NCBI GenBank assembly: GCA_045531405.1
Contig: JAZSDX010000009.1
Coordinates: forward strand, 1 to 64,000
Direction of reading: 5' to 3'
DNA from: RGIG4079 sp045531405
Lineage (GTDB): Bacteria > Bacteroidota > Bacteroidia > Bacteroidales > Muribaculaceae
Length of the DNA: 64,000 bases
Positions within the stretch are counted from its first letter, which is position 1; every line of letters starts with the position of its first letter. Positions 8,190 through 17,843 of this stretch are shown piece by piece. Below the pieces are notes generated by a model, which did no database searches, was not told the origin of the DNA, and was given only the letters and a program-made list of their open reading frames with translations. The translations under genes and the position numbers were made by a program.

Positions 8190-8588
8190 AAGCATAGCGC
8201 AGACTATAAGCCGGGTTATGTCGCTGTGGTACTATCCTAAGAGGAGATGCCACAGCGTTTCGTCATTTATCTGAACGATATGTCGCCACATCGCTTGAAA
8301 CGTGCGTTTCAGCACTCTACCCCCCGACAATGGACGAGCAGCCCTTAAATGCCGGTATACTTGAGCTTGCAACCCATAAGATGTGCGGCACGCGATATCA
8401 CTATTGCGTCCGGTGGGCTTTTACCCCACCTTTTCACCCTTACCCCTATGTAGAGGCGGTTATTTTCTGTCACATTACTCTACCGTTACCGATAGCTTCC
8501 CGTTAAGAAATATGGTGCTCTGTGTTGCCCGGACTTTCCTCACACCCCTCATGCGTGGGTGAGCGACGAAACGTCCACGCTTGCTTTT
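8190..8588 (-). ncRNA. rnpB: RNase P RNA (type A)
   Basis: Read on the minus strand, it has the conserved GAGGAAAGTCCGGGC near the 5' end, GGGTAAGGGTGAAAAGGTGGG in the middle, and ends with CATAACCCGGCTTATAG. The terminal helix P1 pairs AAGCAAGCG..GAC at the 5' end (8578-8586 region) with GTC..CGCTATGCTT at the 3' end (8190-8204). It is the catalytic subunit that matures tRNA 5' ends. A -7 element TACCTTTG lies at 8595-8602. The T-rich tail past P1 (8183-8189) overlaps the stop region of the convergent transpeptidase gene. Confidence 0.95.
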
Positions 8589-8594
8589 GTGTTG

Positions 8595-8602
8595 CAAAGG
8601 TA
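8595..8602 (-). promoter_or_regulatory. -7 promoter element of rnpB
   Basis: TACCTTTG on the minus strand, an exact match to TAnnTTTG, 7 bases before the inferred RNA 5' end. Confidence 0.65.
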
Positions 8603-8622
8603 CTTATTTTATTGGATATAGA

Positions 8623-8657
8623 AAAGGTTGTGATACAAAATTGGTATCACAACCTTT
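8623..8657 (-). terminator. Terminator after malQ
   Basis: Perfect 14-bp stem AAAGGTTGTGATAC (8623-8636) / GTATCACAACCTTT (8644-8657), just past the malQ stop. Confidence 0.75.
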
Positions 8658-8679
8658 ATGAGTGTAGTTTAATAATATA

Positions 8680-11358
8680 TTAACGTCCGCTTGCGATAAC
8701 TTTATCCTTGATGTATTTGTTAAATGCGTCGTTAGCAAGCAATTCTTCCATTGTGAGGTGCATGCGATATCGCCAGTAGTGGCGTGGATTTGCAGGCACG
8801 TTGATTTGTTCTTCCAATGGATTTTCGCGACGAACATTGCCATCGACCGAAAGCCAATCTTGAAGTGGAAGAATGCAAAGCATTGATGGAGAATTGAGGT
8901 GTAGGCTCACAATCTTGTCACATACCCATGGCTCGGCAAAGTAAGGAGCTTCGCCACCGGCTTGTAGCATGTTGTTGAAGAAGTGTTGAGTTTTCTCGCG
9001 ATCTTCTTCCCACCATTGACGTATGCCACCCATATCGTGGGTAGATGTGGTACATACTGATTGGTATGGGTAGTGCCAAGTGTTGCCAAATTCGGCTTTG
9101 GGGTCTTTGGGCATGCGTTGGATTTCGAGTGAGAGAATTTGCAAAGCACTCATCACAGCTGGCACGCAGTCGGGAATCATACCGAGATCCTCGGCACATA
9201 TAAGCATATCGGTTGCATCGGTCAATGCAGGTAGTTTCCACATTGCTTTGCCATACCAGAAGTCGTTGTGGCGATGATAGAAGAAGTCGTTGTATAGACG
9301 ATCGAAACACCATTTTTCATAATCGTTTAATGAACGATAAGCATAGGTGTATTGAGCCGAGATGCGTGGGTGATATTTGCCCTTTTCTTCGGGGTCTTCG
9401 ATGAATAGAACGTCGTCAATAAGTCCAAGTAGGGCATTGCATATTTTTTCGTTCTTTTCGTTTTTCTCTTGTGTTGCAAAATAATTTACAACTTTGCGTT
9501 GAGTGTTAAACTCTTCTTTGAGTTTGTATCGACCATATCCTACGCTATTGAGGAATACATTGCGGACCTCGTCGGTAAATTCGCCGAAGAAATCAAACAA
9601 GAAATAATCCATGATGTATGGAGTTGTTTGTAAATCAACATCAATCCAGAAATCGTAGTTATAACGAAGTTCTTCGGGGGTGAAAGGTAGGGCAGGACTG
9701 AATACGCCGAGCAAGCCATGAACAGCGTCCATAGGGATTTGCCATATACGGAAGAAGCCGAGTACGTGGTCGATGCGATATGCGTCGAAGTATTCCGACA
9801 TTTTACGGAAACGAGCTTTCCACCATGCAAAACCATCTTTGTTCATCTCTTCCCAGTTATATGTTGGGAATCCCCAGTTTTGACCTAATACAGAGAAATC
9901 ATCGGGTGGAGCGCCTGCTTGACAGTCCATATTGAATAATCGAGGAGAAATCCATGCGTCAACACTTGTGCGTGAGATGCCGATAGGGATATCGCCTTTT
10001 ATTGCGACACCTTTGCTGTGAGCATACTCGCGAACATGACGCATCTGTTTGTCGAGATTAAATTGGATGTAATATACATAATTAATCTCATATTGATTTT
10101 CTTTGACAAATTTAGCAACTCGTTTTTCGTCGTAGTTGGCATATTCGCCCCAATTCATGAAATCGGGAGTTTGGAACTTATCGCGAAGCACGCAAAATGC
10201 GGCGTATGGGGTAAGCCATTCGGCATTGCGATTTACGAAGTCGTTAAACTCTTTTGATGCAACAACTTTTTCTCCGTCTTGAGCAAAAATTTCGCGAGTG
10301 AATGCGATTTTGCCTTGATTTACGCGTTCGTAATCAATTTCGCTTAATGTGTTAAGTTCTTTGCCGAGATTATCATAATAGGTTTGGCGTTCACTATCGT
10401 TAAGTGTGCCAAGTTCTTGTAATCGCAAATACATTGGGTGTAATGCAAAAGTAGAATTGGCATTATAAGGATATGAATCGGTCCATGAATGAGTCATGGT
10501 TGTGTCGTTGATAGGGAGTAGTTGTAGGACTTTTTGTCCTGTGATCTCAGCCCAATCAATCATCTTTTTTAAGTCGTAAAAATCTCCGGCTCCAAAATCA
10601 TCTTCGGTGCGAACCGAGAACACCGGAATTGCGACACCTGCACCACGCCATGGGGCAAGAGGATTGATGAAGCGTAATCCCGAAATAACCATTACTTCAT
10701 TCTTTTGTGCCGGAGCAAGGGTGAACACGCGATTGTTGCCTCCTTCCCATGCTACAACTTCAAGACTGTCTTTTTTTAGAATTAAGAATTTATATTCAAA
10801 GTTTGGTTCAAGGCTTTTGAAATCGATGTTAACATCCCATTCGGGGAATGAGGCATCGTTCATGACTATTGCTTTTGTTGCATCCCATTTGCCAAGGACA
10901 TCAAGATCTCCACAAATAGCAAGAACTTCGTCGCTTTTAACCATTGGAGCAGTAATGCGTAGATTGACAATGCCATATTTCATTGTTAATGGCTTGTTTT
11001 TGTTCTCGCGATGACAAATACAATCGGTAAAAGCCGATGAATAGTAGGGTTTATCCCATGGTTGGTCTTGCCAACGGTCGTGGATTTCGTAGTTTTTTGC
11101 ACTTCTACCACGACGGAATGTGTGACCCTTTCCCCATTCCTTTTTTGTATATCCGTTTTCATGGCGAATGAAATAATGGTATTGGAAATCGGGAGTAGAA
11201 TCGGCTACTTCAATTTCAATTGACCATGCTTCATGTCCATTAAGGTTGAGTTTTAATGCTTGGCTTTCATTACCATTGCCAAGCTCAGGAATATTACCTG
11301 AAATATATACCGATTCTCCCCAGTTTGTGCGATAATCGATATTAAATGAGATTTTCAT
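8680..11358 (-). CDS. malQ: 4-alpha-glucanotransferase (GH77) with two N-terminal CBM20 domains
   Basis: 892 residues, far longer than the ~500-700 of enterobacterial MalQ because two starch-binding CBM20 domains precede the enzyme (roughly residues 1-105 and 125-225). The GH77 barrel shows the nucleophile region DAYRIDHVLGFFRIW near 530, the acid/base region CAEDLGMIP near 722 and STHDMGG near 771. This plan matches the DPE2-like amylomaltases known in Bacteroidetes. Expected role: disproportionation of malto-oligosaccharides in cytosolic glycogen/starch use; no signal peptide is seen. It is a single-gene unit with its own terminator. Confidence 0.93.
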   Translation of the reverse strand: MKISFNIDYRTNWGESVYISGNIPELGNGNESQALKLNLNGHEAWSIEIEVADSTPDFQYHYFIRHENGYTKKEWGKGHTFRRGRSAKNYEIHDRWQDQPWDKPYYSSAFTDCICHRENKNKPLTMKYGIVNLRITAPMVKSDEVLAICGDLDVLGKWDATKAIVMNDASFPEWDVNIDFKSLEPNFEYKFLILKKDSLEVVAWEGGNNRVFTLAPAQKNEVMVISGLRFINPLAPWRGAGVAIPVFSVRTEDDFGAGDFYDLKKMIDWAEITGQKVLQLLPINDTTMTHSWTDSYPYNANSTFALHPMYLRLQELGTLNDSERQTYYDNLGKELNTLSEIDYERVNQGKIAFTREIFAQDGEKVVASKEFNDFVNRNAEWLTPYAAFCVLRDKFQTPDFMNWGEYANYDEKRVAKFVKENQYEINYVYYIQFNLDKQMRHVREYAHSKGVAIKGDIPIGISRTSVDAWISPRLFNMDCQAGAPPDDFSVLGQNWGFPTYNWEEMNKDGFAWWKARFRKMSEYFDAYRIDHVLGFFRIWQIPMDAVHGLLGVFSPALPFTPEELRYNYDFWIDVDLQTTPYIMDYFLFDFFGEFTDEVRNVFLNSVGYGRYKLKEEFNTQRKVVNYFATQEKNEKNEKICNALLGLIDDVLFIEDPEEKGKYHPRISAQYTYAYRSLNDYEKWCFDRLYNDFFYHRHNDFWYGKAMWKLPALTDATDMLICAEDLGMIPDCVPAVMSALQILSLEIQRMPKDPKAEFGNTWHYPYQSVCTTSTHDMGGIRQWWEEDREKTQHFFNNMLQAGGEAPYFAEPWVCDKIVSLHLNSPSMLCILPLQDWLSVDGNVRRENPLEEQINVPANPRHYWRYRMHLTMEELLANDAFNKYIKDKVIASGR

Positions 11359-11440
11359 AATTATGATTTTTCGTTGAATTATTTGTATGATAAATTTTTT
11401 ACTTTAGAATTACATGTAAAATTAATCATTATTCAAATAC

Positions 11441-11484
11441 AAACGGCTAAATTTTGAGAAAAAATATCAAAATTCAGCCGTTTT
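11441..11484 (-). terminator. Terminator after nrdJ
   Basis: Stem of 17 positions with one mismatch: 11441-11457 pairs with 11467-11484 (AAACGGCT / AGCCGTTT and AATTTTGA / TCAAAATT). It lies directly past the nrdJ stop. Confidence 0.75.
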
Positions 11485-11511
11485 AGTGATTTTTATTGGA
11501 TTATTGCTTCT

Positions 11512-14049
11512 TTATCCGCATTTTGAAGTGCCACAAGATGTACAAATCAAACAACCTTCTTGGTAGATTAATGTTTCTTGTCCGCAATTAGGACATGTTT
11601 GTCCTTTAGCTTTCATTCCATTGGGAAGATATTTCTTAAGAGCACGTTCTACACCCATTTTCCAAGTGTTGATTGATTGACTGTCAAGTTCAAGACTTCC
11701 AATAAGTTTTAATACTTGGTCGATAGGCATTCCGTAGCGTAATACTCCTGAAATTAGTTTTGCGTAGTTCCAATATTCGGGATTGAATTTATCAGAAAGC
11801 CCTTCGATTGTAGTTTTGTACCCACGCTTGTTGATGAATTGGAAGTCGTAGCGTTTGTTGCCGTTTTCATCAATCGCTTTGATAATTTTACCGCTGGTAA
11901 CCGATTTTGGGCAGAAGATACCATCTTCATCGTCGGCGAGACCGGTAAAGATTTCATAAGGTTCTCCATCAATAAGCCCCACAAATGCAATCCATTTTTC
12001 TTTATTGTTTTGGAATCTCACAACATCGGCTTCAAGCTCGATTGGACGTTTTGCTACGTGAGGTTTGATTCCGTCGTCTGGGGCTTGTGTCTCAGGTTTC
12101 TTTTCAAGAGCGACCAATACGCCTGCACGAGAACCTTCGCGATATACTGTGCAGCCTTTGCAACCTGATTTCCATGCTTCAACATAAAGGTTATTGACGA
12201 GTTCTTCGCTTACATCGGCTGGGAGGTTGATTGTTACAGAGATTGAGTGGTCAACCCATTTTTGTACGCGTCCTTGCATTTTTACTTTTTCAAGCCAATC
12301 AACATCGTTTGATGTAGCTTTGAAATATGGAGATTTTGCAACGAGTTCGTCGAGTTCTTCTTGAGTGTAGTTGCTCTTGACTTCAATGTTGTTGATATTC
12401 ATCCATTCAACAAATTTTGGGTGATATACAACATATTCTTCAAATGCATCTCCTGTTTCATCGATGAAGTCAACATGCACATCTGTATCATTAGGATTGA
12501 CTTTGCGACGGCGTTTATAGACAGGAAGGAATACCGGTTCGATACCGGAAGTGGTACGAGTCATAAGACTTGTGGTGCCGGTTGGAGCAATTGTCAAACA
12601 TGCGATATTGCGACGTCCATATTTAATCATGTTTTCATAAAGCTCAGGAGACGCTTCCTTCAAGCGATTAATGAACGGATTGTTCTTTTCGCGTTCAGCA
12701 TCGAAAATCTCAAATGCCCCACGTTGGCGAGCTAATTCAACCGAAGAACCGTAAGCTGCTATAGCGAGTGCTTGGTGAACTGATTCAGAGAAATCGGTAG
12801 CTTCGGGCGTTCCATAGCGATAACCTAATGCTGCTAACATATCACCTTCGGCAGTTGTGCCAACACCGGTGCGACGACCTTTGAGTGTTTTTGTTCTGAT
12901 TTTGTCCCAAAGGTTGCGTTCAATCGATTTAACTTCTTCTGATTCAGGGTCAGAATCGATTTTTTCGAGAATTTTGTCAATTTTTTCCATTTCAAGGTCG
13001 ATAATATCGTCCATGATGCGTTGGGCTTTACCGACATGTTCTTTGAATAGGTCAAAATCAAAATATGCTTCAGATGTAAAAGGATTTTTTACGTATGAAT
13101 AAAGATTTATTGCAAGCAGACGGCAACTATCGTAAGGACACAATGGAATTTCACCACATGGATTGGTTGAAATTGTGCGGAAGCCAAGATCAGCATAGCA
13201 ATCGGGTACTGATTCTCGTGTGATAGTATCCCAGAATAAGATGCCCGGCTCTGCTGATTTCCATGCATTGTGTATGATTTTAGCCCAAATTTCAGACGCA
13301 TTGACTTCTTTTGTCATAACAGGGTTTGGGCTGTCAACTGGGTATTGTTGAATATATGGTTTACCATCTATTGCAGCTTGCATGAATGCGTCGTCGATTC
13401 TGACTGAGACATTGGCTCCGGTGACTTTACCTTCTGTCATTTTTGCGTCAATGAATGATTCAGAGTCGGGGTGCTTTATGCTTACAGAAATCATTAATGC
13501 TCCACGACGTCCATCTTGAGCTACCTCACGAGTAGAGTTTGAATATCGTTCCATGAATGGAACAAGTCCGGTAGATGTTAATGCTGAGTTTTTTACCGGA
13601 GTGCCTTTGGGACGAATGTGAGATAAGTCATGACCTACACCTCCACGACGTTTCATCAATTGCACTTGTTCTTCATCAATTCGAATAATGCCACCATAAG
13701 AATCTGGGTTCCCATCAATACCAATAACAAAGCAATTTGAAAGGGAACCAACTTGGTGATTGTTTCCAATGCCTGACATTGGACTGCCTTGAGGTACAAT
13801 GTACTTGAAATCTTTAAGGAGTCCCATTAATTCATCTTTTGACATTGGAGAATCGTATTTGTTCTCAATGCGCACAATCTCATCGGCAATGCGATTGTGC
13901 ATATCGTTTGGTGTTGACTCATAAATATTGCCATAAGAGTCTTTAAGTGCATACTTGTTTACCCAAACGCGAGCAGCAAGTTCATCGCCACCAAAATATT
14001 TTAATGAAGCTTCAAATGCTTCATCGAAAGTGTAGGTTTTTTGTTCCAC
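11512..14049 (-). CDS. nrdJ: Adenosylcobalamin-dependent ribonucleotide reductase (class II)
   Basis: 845 residues. Seen: the class II active-site stretch NPCGEIPLCPYDSC near residue 300, a substrate region SGIGNNHQVGSLSNCFVIG near 95-115, LTIAPTGTTSLMTRTTSGIE near 490, and a C-terminal cysteine-rich tail (CPNCGQETLIYQEGCLICTS then CGTSKCG) that acts as zinc-ribbon/redox tail in the NrdJ-like family. Role: oxygen-independent reduction of ribonucleotides to deoxyribonucleotides using vitamin B12. I looked for a cobalamin riboswitch upstream and saw none. It is a single-gene unit. Confidence 0.95.
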   Translation of the reverse strand: MEQKTYTFDEAFEASLKYFGGDELAARVWVNKYALKDSYGNIYESTPNDMHNRIADEIVRIENKYDSPMSKDELMGLLKDFKYIVPQGSPMSGIGNNHQVGSLSNCFVIGIDGNPDSYGGIIRIDEEQVQLMKRRGGVGHDLSHIRPKGTPVKNSALTSTGLVPFMERYSNSTREVAQDGRRGALMISVSIKHPDSESFIDAKMTEGKVTGANVSVRIDDAFMQAAIDGKPYIQQYPVDSPNPVMTKEVNASEIWAKIIHNAWKSAEPGILFWDTITRESVPDCYADLGFRTISTNPCGEIPLCPYDSCRLLAINLYSYVKNPFTSEAYFDFDLFKEHVGKAQRIMDDIIDLEMEKIDKILEKIDSDPESEEVKSIERNLWDKIRTKTLKGRRTGVGTTAEGDMLAALGYRYGTPEATDFSESVHQALAIAAYGSSVELARQRGAFEIFDAEREKNNPFINRLKEASPELYENMIKYGRRNIACLTIAPTGTTSLMTRTTSGIEPVFLPVYKRRRKVNPNDTDVHVDFIDETGDAFEEYVVYHPKFVEWMNINNIEVKSNYTQEELDELVAKSPYFKATSNDVDWLEKVKMQGRVQKWVDHSISVTINLPADVSEELVNNLYVEAWKSGCKGCTVYREGSRAGVLVALEKKPETQAPDDGIKPHVAKRPIELEADVVRFQNNKEKWIAFVGLIDGEPYEIFTGLADDEDGIFCPKSVTSGKIIKAIDENGNKRYDFQFINKRGYKTTIEGLSDKFNPEYWNYAKLISGVLRYGMPIDQVLKLIGSLELDSQSINTWKMGVERALKKYLPNGMKAKGQTCPNCGQETLIYQEGCLICTSCGTSKCG

Positions 14050-14360
14050 GATTAGTTGATTTTAGATGTTTTTTAGGTTAGTTTTTGATTCGAAAAGTTT
14101 GCTTAAAAAATTACATTGCAAAATTCTGAAAAATATTTTATCCCACCAAATTTATTAATGGTTATTTTTCAACAAATTTACAAAGTTTTCCAAAACTAAA
14201 TGTTAAATGTTTGATTTGCAGTGAAATGTCTATTTTTATATGAGGTGAAAGTTTTCCAAAATGAAAAACTATATAATAATTAAAGTTTTTGAGAATACAT
14301 CATTGTTATTGCACGATAATATATTTTTGCTTAATTTTGTCGTTATAAAATTATGTATTT
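14050..14360. other. Divergent intergenic region between nrdJ and a nitroreductase gene
   Basis: 311 bases, very AT-rich, no gene seen. A -7 element TAATTTTG lies at 14332-14339 with ATTG 20 bases upstream (14308-14311) facing the nitroreductase gene. For nrdJ only a one-mismatch -7 candidate (GAATTTTG on the minus strand, near 14117-14125) is visible. Repeated GTTTTCCAAAA-like words near 14186-14197 and 14251-14261 are noted but unexplained. Confidence 0.5.
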
Positions 14361-15110
14361 ATGAATGAAGAAAATTTCTTTTTGAATCGTAGAACTATTC
14401 GCCAATATAAAAAGGATATTATTTCTGACGATGTTGTCTCTCGGATGTTAATAGAGGCGTCTCATGCTCCTACAACGGGCAATATGCAACTTTATAGTGT
14501 AATAACAACTCGTTCCGAAGAAGGGAAGTTGAAATTGGCTCCGGCTCATTTTAATCAACCTTCGGTTGTAGGGTGTGATGTGGTGTTGACCTTTTGTGCT
14601 GACTTTAACCGTTTTGTGAAGTGGTGTGAAGTGAGTGAGGCAATTCCCGGTTATGATAATTTTCAGTCTTTTATGACGGCGGTGCTTGACGTGGTGATTT
14701 TTGCACAACAGTTTTGTACGATTGCTGAAATGAGTGGTTATGGTTGTTGTTATTTGGGTACAACAACATATAATGCTCCTCAAATAGCAGAGGTGTTGAA
14801 TTTGCCCGATAGGGTAGTGCCGGTAACTACAATTACATTAGGTGTACCTGATGGTGATACATTGGTTAGCGATCGTTTGCCGATTGATGCAATTATGCAT
14901 AAAGAATTTTATCGAGACTATGATAATGAAACAATCAAAACGATATATAAAGAAAAAGAGTCAAGGGAAGACAGTAAACGATTTGTTTCTGAAAATAATA
15001 AACAATCGCTCGCTCAAGTGTTTACCGATGTACGATACACAAAAGATGCTAATGAATATTTCTCAAGGATATATTATGATTTTATTAAATCAAAGAAGTT
15101 TGAATTTTAA
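14361..15110 (+). CDS. Nitroreductase family protein (FMN-dependent)
   Basis: 249 residues. The N-terminus NRRTIRQYKKD and ASHAPTTGNMQLYSV near residues 32-46 are the FMN-binding signatures of the nitroreductase fold; GYGCCYLGT near 128 and PVTTITLGVPDG near 160 complete the core. The last ~60 residues resemble the C-terminal arm of NfsA/FRP-like members. Family role: NAD(P)H-dependent reduction of flavins, nitro or quinone compounds; substrate unknown. It is monocistronic, with a -7 element 21 bases upstream and a strong shared terminator downstream. Confidence 0.88.
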   Translation: MNEENFFLNRRTIRQYKKDIISDDVVSRMLIEASHAPTTGNMQLYSVITTRSEEGKLKLAPAHFNQPSVVGCDVVLTFCADFNRFVKWCEVSEAIPGYDNFQSFMTAVLDVVIFAQQFCTIAEMSGYGCCYLGTTTYNAPQIAEVLNLPDRVVPVTTITLGVPDGDTLVSDRLPIDAIMHKEFYRDYDNETIKTIYKEKESREDSKRFVSENNKQSLAQVFTDVRYTKDANEYFSRIYYDFIKSKKFEF

Positions 15111-15121
15111 GGTAATTAATT

Positions 15122-15162
15122 AAAACAAATAAGCTCAAGTTTTTCTTGAGCTTATTTGTTTT
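15122..15162. terminator. Bidirectional terminator between the nitroreductase gene and dnaA
   Basis: Perfect 18-bp stem AAAACAAATAAGCTCAAG (15122-15139) / its complement (15145-15162) with loop TTTTT; A and T tracts on both sides suit both convergent genes. Confidence 0.85.
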
Positions 15163-15183
15163 ATATGGTTGAATAATTGAAAA

Positions 15184-16569
15184 TTATTTCAATGCTTCTT
15201 CTATCTTTTTGACATCTTCCTGAAGCTGTTTTTCAAAAGCTAATCGTTCGTCAATATTGTTGCATGCATGAAGTACTGTTGCATGTGTGCGAGATAGGCG
15301 AGTGCCAATTGCGGTAAGTGGCATCTTTGCTAATTTTTTAGAAAGATACATTATCATTTGTCTGGCATCGGATATTTCGCGTTTTCGGGTTTTTGTGAAA
15401 ATTAGGTCCGGGTCGATTTGATAATACGAGCAAACTTCTTGTGTTATCATTTCAAAGTTAATCTGACGCTTTGATGTCTTTATTGCGTTGGCAAGGACAT
15501 TGCGAGCTAAATCAATGGATATTTCTTGATTTAGAACAGTGGCATGGGCTATGAGGGAAACGATGATTCCTTCAAGTTCGCGAATGCTGTCTGTTACATT
15601 GTTTGCAATAAAGTCAAGTACATCTTCGGGTATGCATAGCCCGTCTTGTTCTGCTTTTTGTGTTAGAACTCCTTTTCTTAATTCATAGTCGGGACGCTCA
15701 AGTTCTGCGGTCATTCCCCATTTGAAGCGAGAAAGTAGTCTAGCTTCCATTCCATCCATTTGTGATGGACGGCAGTCGCTGGATAATATTAACTGCTTTT
15801 GGTTTTGATGTAAATGGTTAAATATATGGAAGAACGTGTTTTGAGTGCGTTGCTTGCCCACTAAATCTTGAATATCATCAATAATTAAAGTGTCGATACT
15901 TTGATAAAAATTAATGAATTCGTTGATTTTCCCACGACCGACAGCTGCAGTGTATTGACTTTCAAAAAGGCGAGCTGTTACATATAGAACGCGATTTTGA
16001 GGTGATGTCTCTTTGATTCTGATACCGATTGCTTGTATAAGGTGAGTCTTTCCAACACCGGTGGGTCCAAAAATAAATAATGGGTTAAATGTTTTGCATT
16101 TTGGATCAGAAGCAATTGCTTCGCCAATGGAGCGGGCGATTTTATTACTAGTGCTGCCACAATAGTTTTCAAAGTTATATCGTGGGTTTAATTGCGAATC
16201 AATATCTTCTAATGGCTGTTGCTTGAAAGGATTTGCGATTGCAGTGTTTGCTTGATTGGAAATGGTGGGACTCGGTTTAGAACTCATTAACTTGACGCTG
16301 GTTGATGGCTCGTTTTGTATTTGATTGTATGTGTAAAATAGTTTCACGCCTTTGCCATATACTTTGCGAAGGGTGAGTCCGATGAGTTTGTAGTATCTCT
16401 CTTCGAATTGTTCTACAAAAAAATGTGATGGCACAACTAATGTTAATGTGTCATTTTCAAAACTTAAAGATGTGACATCTTTAAACCATGCGTCAAATTG
16501 TTCGGTGGGAATGTTGTCTTTGAATATTTCAAGGCAATTTTCCCACAATTCTTGGTGAGTCTTTTCCAT
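15184..16569 (-). CDS. dnaA: Chromosomal replication initiator DnaA
   Basis: 461 residues. Domain I at 1-90 (HQELWENCLEIFKDNIP), linker, AAA+ domain with Walker A FGPTGVGKTH near 168 and Walker B LIIDDIQD near 228, then domain IV with the DNA-binding signature PLTAIGTRLSRTHATVLHAC near 420-440. Role: binds DnaA boxes and opens the origin. dnaN is not next to it, as is usual in Bacteroidetes, and no run of canonical DnaA boxes is visible in the flanks, so this need not be the origin. Confidence 0.97.
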   Translation of the reverse strand: MEKTHQELWENCLEIFKDNIPTEQFDAWFKDVTSLSFENDTLTLVVPSHFFVEQFEERYYKLIGLTLRKVYGKGVKLFYTYNQIQNEPSTSVKLMSSKPSPTISNQANTAIANPFKQQPLEDIDSQLNPRYNFENYCGSTSNKIARSIGEAIASDPKCKTFNPLFIFGPTGVGKTHLIQAIGIRIKETSPQNRVLYVTARLFESQYTAAVGRGKINEFINFYQSIDTLIIDDIQDLVGKQRTQNTFFHIFNHLHQNQKQLILSSDCRPSQMDGMEARLLSRFKWGMTAELERPDYELRKGVLTQKAEQDGLCIPEDVLDFIANNVTDSIRELEGIIVSLIAHATVLNQEISIDLARNVLANAIKTSKRQINFEMITQEVCSYYQIDPDLIFTKTRKREISDARQMIMYLSKKLAKMPLTAIGTRLSRTHATVLHACNNIDERLAFEKQLQEDVKKIEEALK

Positions 16570-16821
16570 TGATTATGTAATAGTTTAGGCAAATCTTTTC
16601 AATACAAAGTTGAGACTTTTTTTTTACAAAAACAATTGTAAAAATATTTGGAAATTAAAATATGTGTGTAATGTTACTGAGAAACAATAACTTAGGTGTG
16701 TTTTGCTTTTAATCTTAAACTAAGACTTTAGATTATTATTAATAAAATACAGAATAATAAAACGTTACTATCGTTGAGTATAGTGTGATTTTTTGAAAAA
16801 ATCTTTATTGTTTTAAGTAAC
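16570..16821. other. AT-rich region upstream of dnaA
   Basis: About 250 bases without a gene. A near -7 element (CAACTTTG on the minus strand, near 16600) could serve dnaA. I searched by eye for TTATCCACA-type boxes on both strands and found none. Several T- and A-tracts are present. Confidence 0.4.
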
Positions 16822-16867
16822 AAACCGATAAATCATGTTATAAATAGAGGTTTTGATTTATCGGTTT
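16822..16867 (-). terminator. Terminator after the mlaD-like gene
   Basis: Perfect 13-bp stem AAACCGATAAATC (16822-16834) / GATTTATCGGTTT (16855-16867) with a 20-base loop, 44 bases past the gene stop. Confidence 0.6.
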
Positions 16868-16910
16868 TATATTTTCGCTATTTAGAATACTTCTAAATAA
16901 ATAATTTGTA

Positions 16911-17810
16911 TTAAAGGAGCTTGATTGATATATATCGTTTCGGGTTTTTCTTGATATCAATTAATAATGAATCAAGGCTTCCCACTGCTCCATTGAGGTT
17001 GTTGTATAATTTATCGTCATTTATTAATAGACCAAGCGATGATTCCTTACTATTTAATGTATTTGTGATGTTTTGTAAGTTTTTGGTAGTTGCATTAATG
17101 TTATCCATTGTTGAATCAAGAGGGAGGTTCTTTAGCTCTTCAGATACTACTGCTAAATCAGTAGAAATTTCATTTAGATTTGTAGTAAAGCCTTTTACAT
17201 CTGTCATTACTGGGTTTAATGTGCCTACAAAATTATTAAGCTTAGAAGTTGTTTCGCTTAGGTTTGCAGTAATATCGTTAAGTCGTTTAATAGATGCATA
17301 TATCGAAGGATCGGCAACTAAGGCATTAACTGTGGATAGAAGAGAATCTACTTTGGGGATGATTACAGCAACTGATGGCAAAATTTCGTTAGTAACATTG
17401 TCCATCAAGCCCGAAGGGGTACTGCCGGTTATTTTATCTCCAATTTTATGAAATTCTTTTTCAGTGCTCATATCAAGTGCAATTGATGCAGAACCGAGTA
17501 AATCTGAAGAAAGAACGGCTTTGGTCCCTAAAGGGAGTTTTAATTCTTTATCTAAACTAATTTCAACAGAAACATGACCGGGATTGTCATATTCGTATTG
17601 GATATTTAATACTTGTCCCACTTTATATCCATTCACAGTTACAGGTGATGCAATGTCAAGTCCGGCAACGTTGGTATATGATATGTAATAATGGTTTTCA
17701 GGTTTAAAAATATTAATGCCTTTAAGGAACTCAATTCCACTAATTAAAATTACGAGTGCAATAATAGCACATATCCCAATAATAACTTCTTTTTTGAAAA
17801 TCTTTTTCAT
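16911..17810 (-). CDS. mlaD: MlaD/MCE-family lipid-transport substrate-binding protein
   Basis: 299 residues. One N-terminal membrane anchor (VIIGICAIIALVILISGIEF, residues ~9-28) is followed by the MCE domain (YYISYTNVAGLDIASPVTVN then GYKVGQV) at ~40-115, then a long helical region to the end. Family role: periplasmic hexamer that passes phospholipids between inner and outer membrane with an MlaE permease and MlaF ATPase, which are not in this window. It starts 34 bases after the stop of the amidase gene, so the two probably form one transcript. Confidence 0.9.
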   Translation of the reverse strand: MKKIFKKEVIIGICAIIALVILISGIEFLKGINIFKPENHYYISYTNVAGLDIASPVTVNGYKVGQVLNIQYEYDNPGHVSVEISLDKELKLPLGTKAVLSSDLLGSASIALDMSTEKEFHKIGDKITGSTPSGLMDNVTNEILPSVAVIIPKVDSLLSTVNALVADPSIYASIKRLNDITANLSETTSKLNNFVGTLNPVMTDVKGFTTNLNEISTDLAVVSEELKNLPLDSTMDNINATTKNLQNITNTLNSKESSLGLLINDDKLYNNLNGAVGSLDSLLIDIKKNPKRYISIKLL

Positions 17811-17843
17811 ATTTATAATTGTTCGTTATGTTTTTACAATTTA

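Noticed and set aside
8200..8580. Open frames over the RNase P RNA region
   Set aside because: They are incidental; the conserved RNase P core and P1 pairing explain the region.
14050..14360. Possible cobalamin riboswitch before nrdJ
   Set aside because: No B12-box-like sequence or suitable folding seen on the minus strand.
16570..16910. Replication origin next to dnaA
   Set aside because: No DnaA-box cluster visible; only AT-richness supports it, which is not enough.
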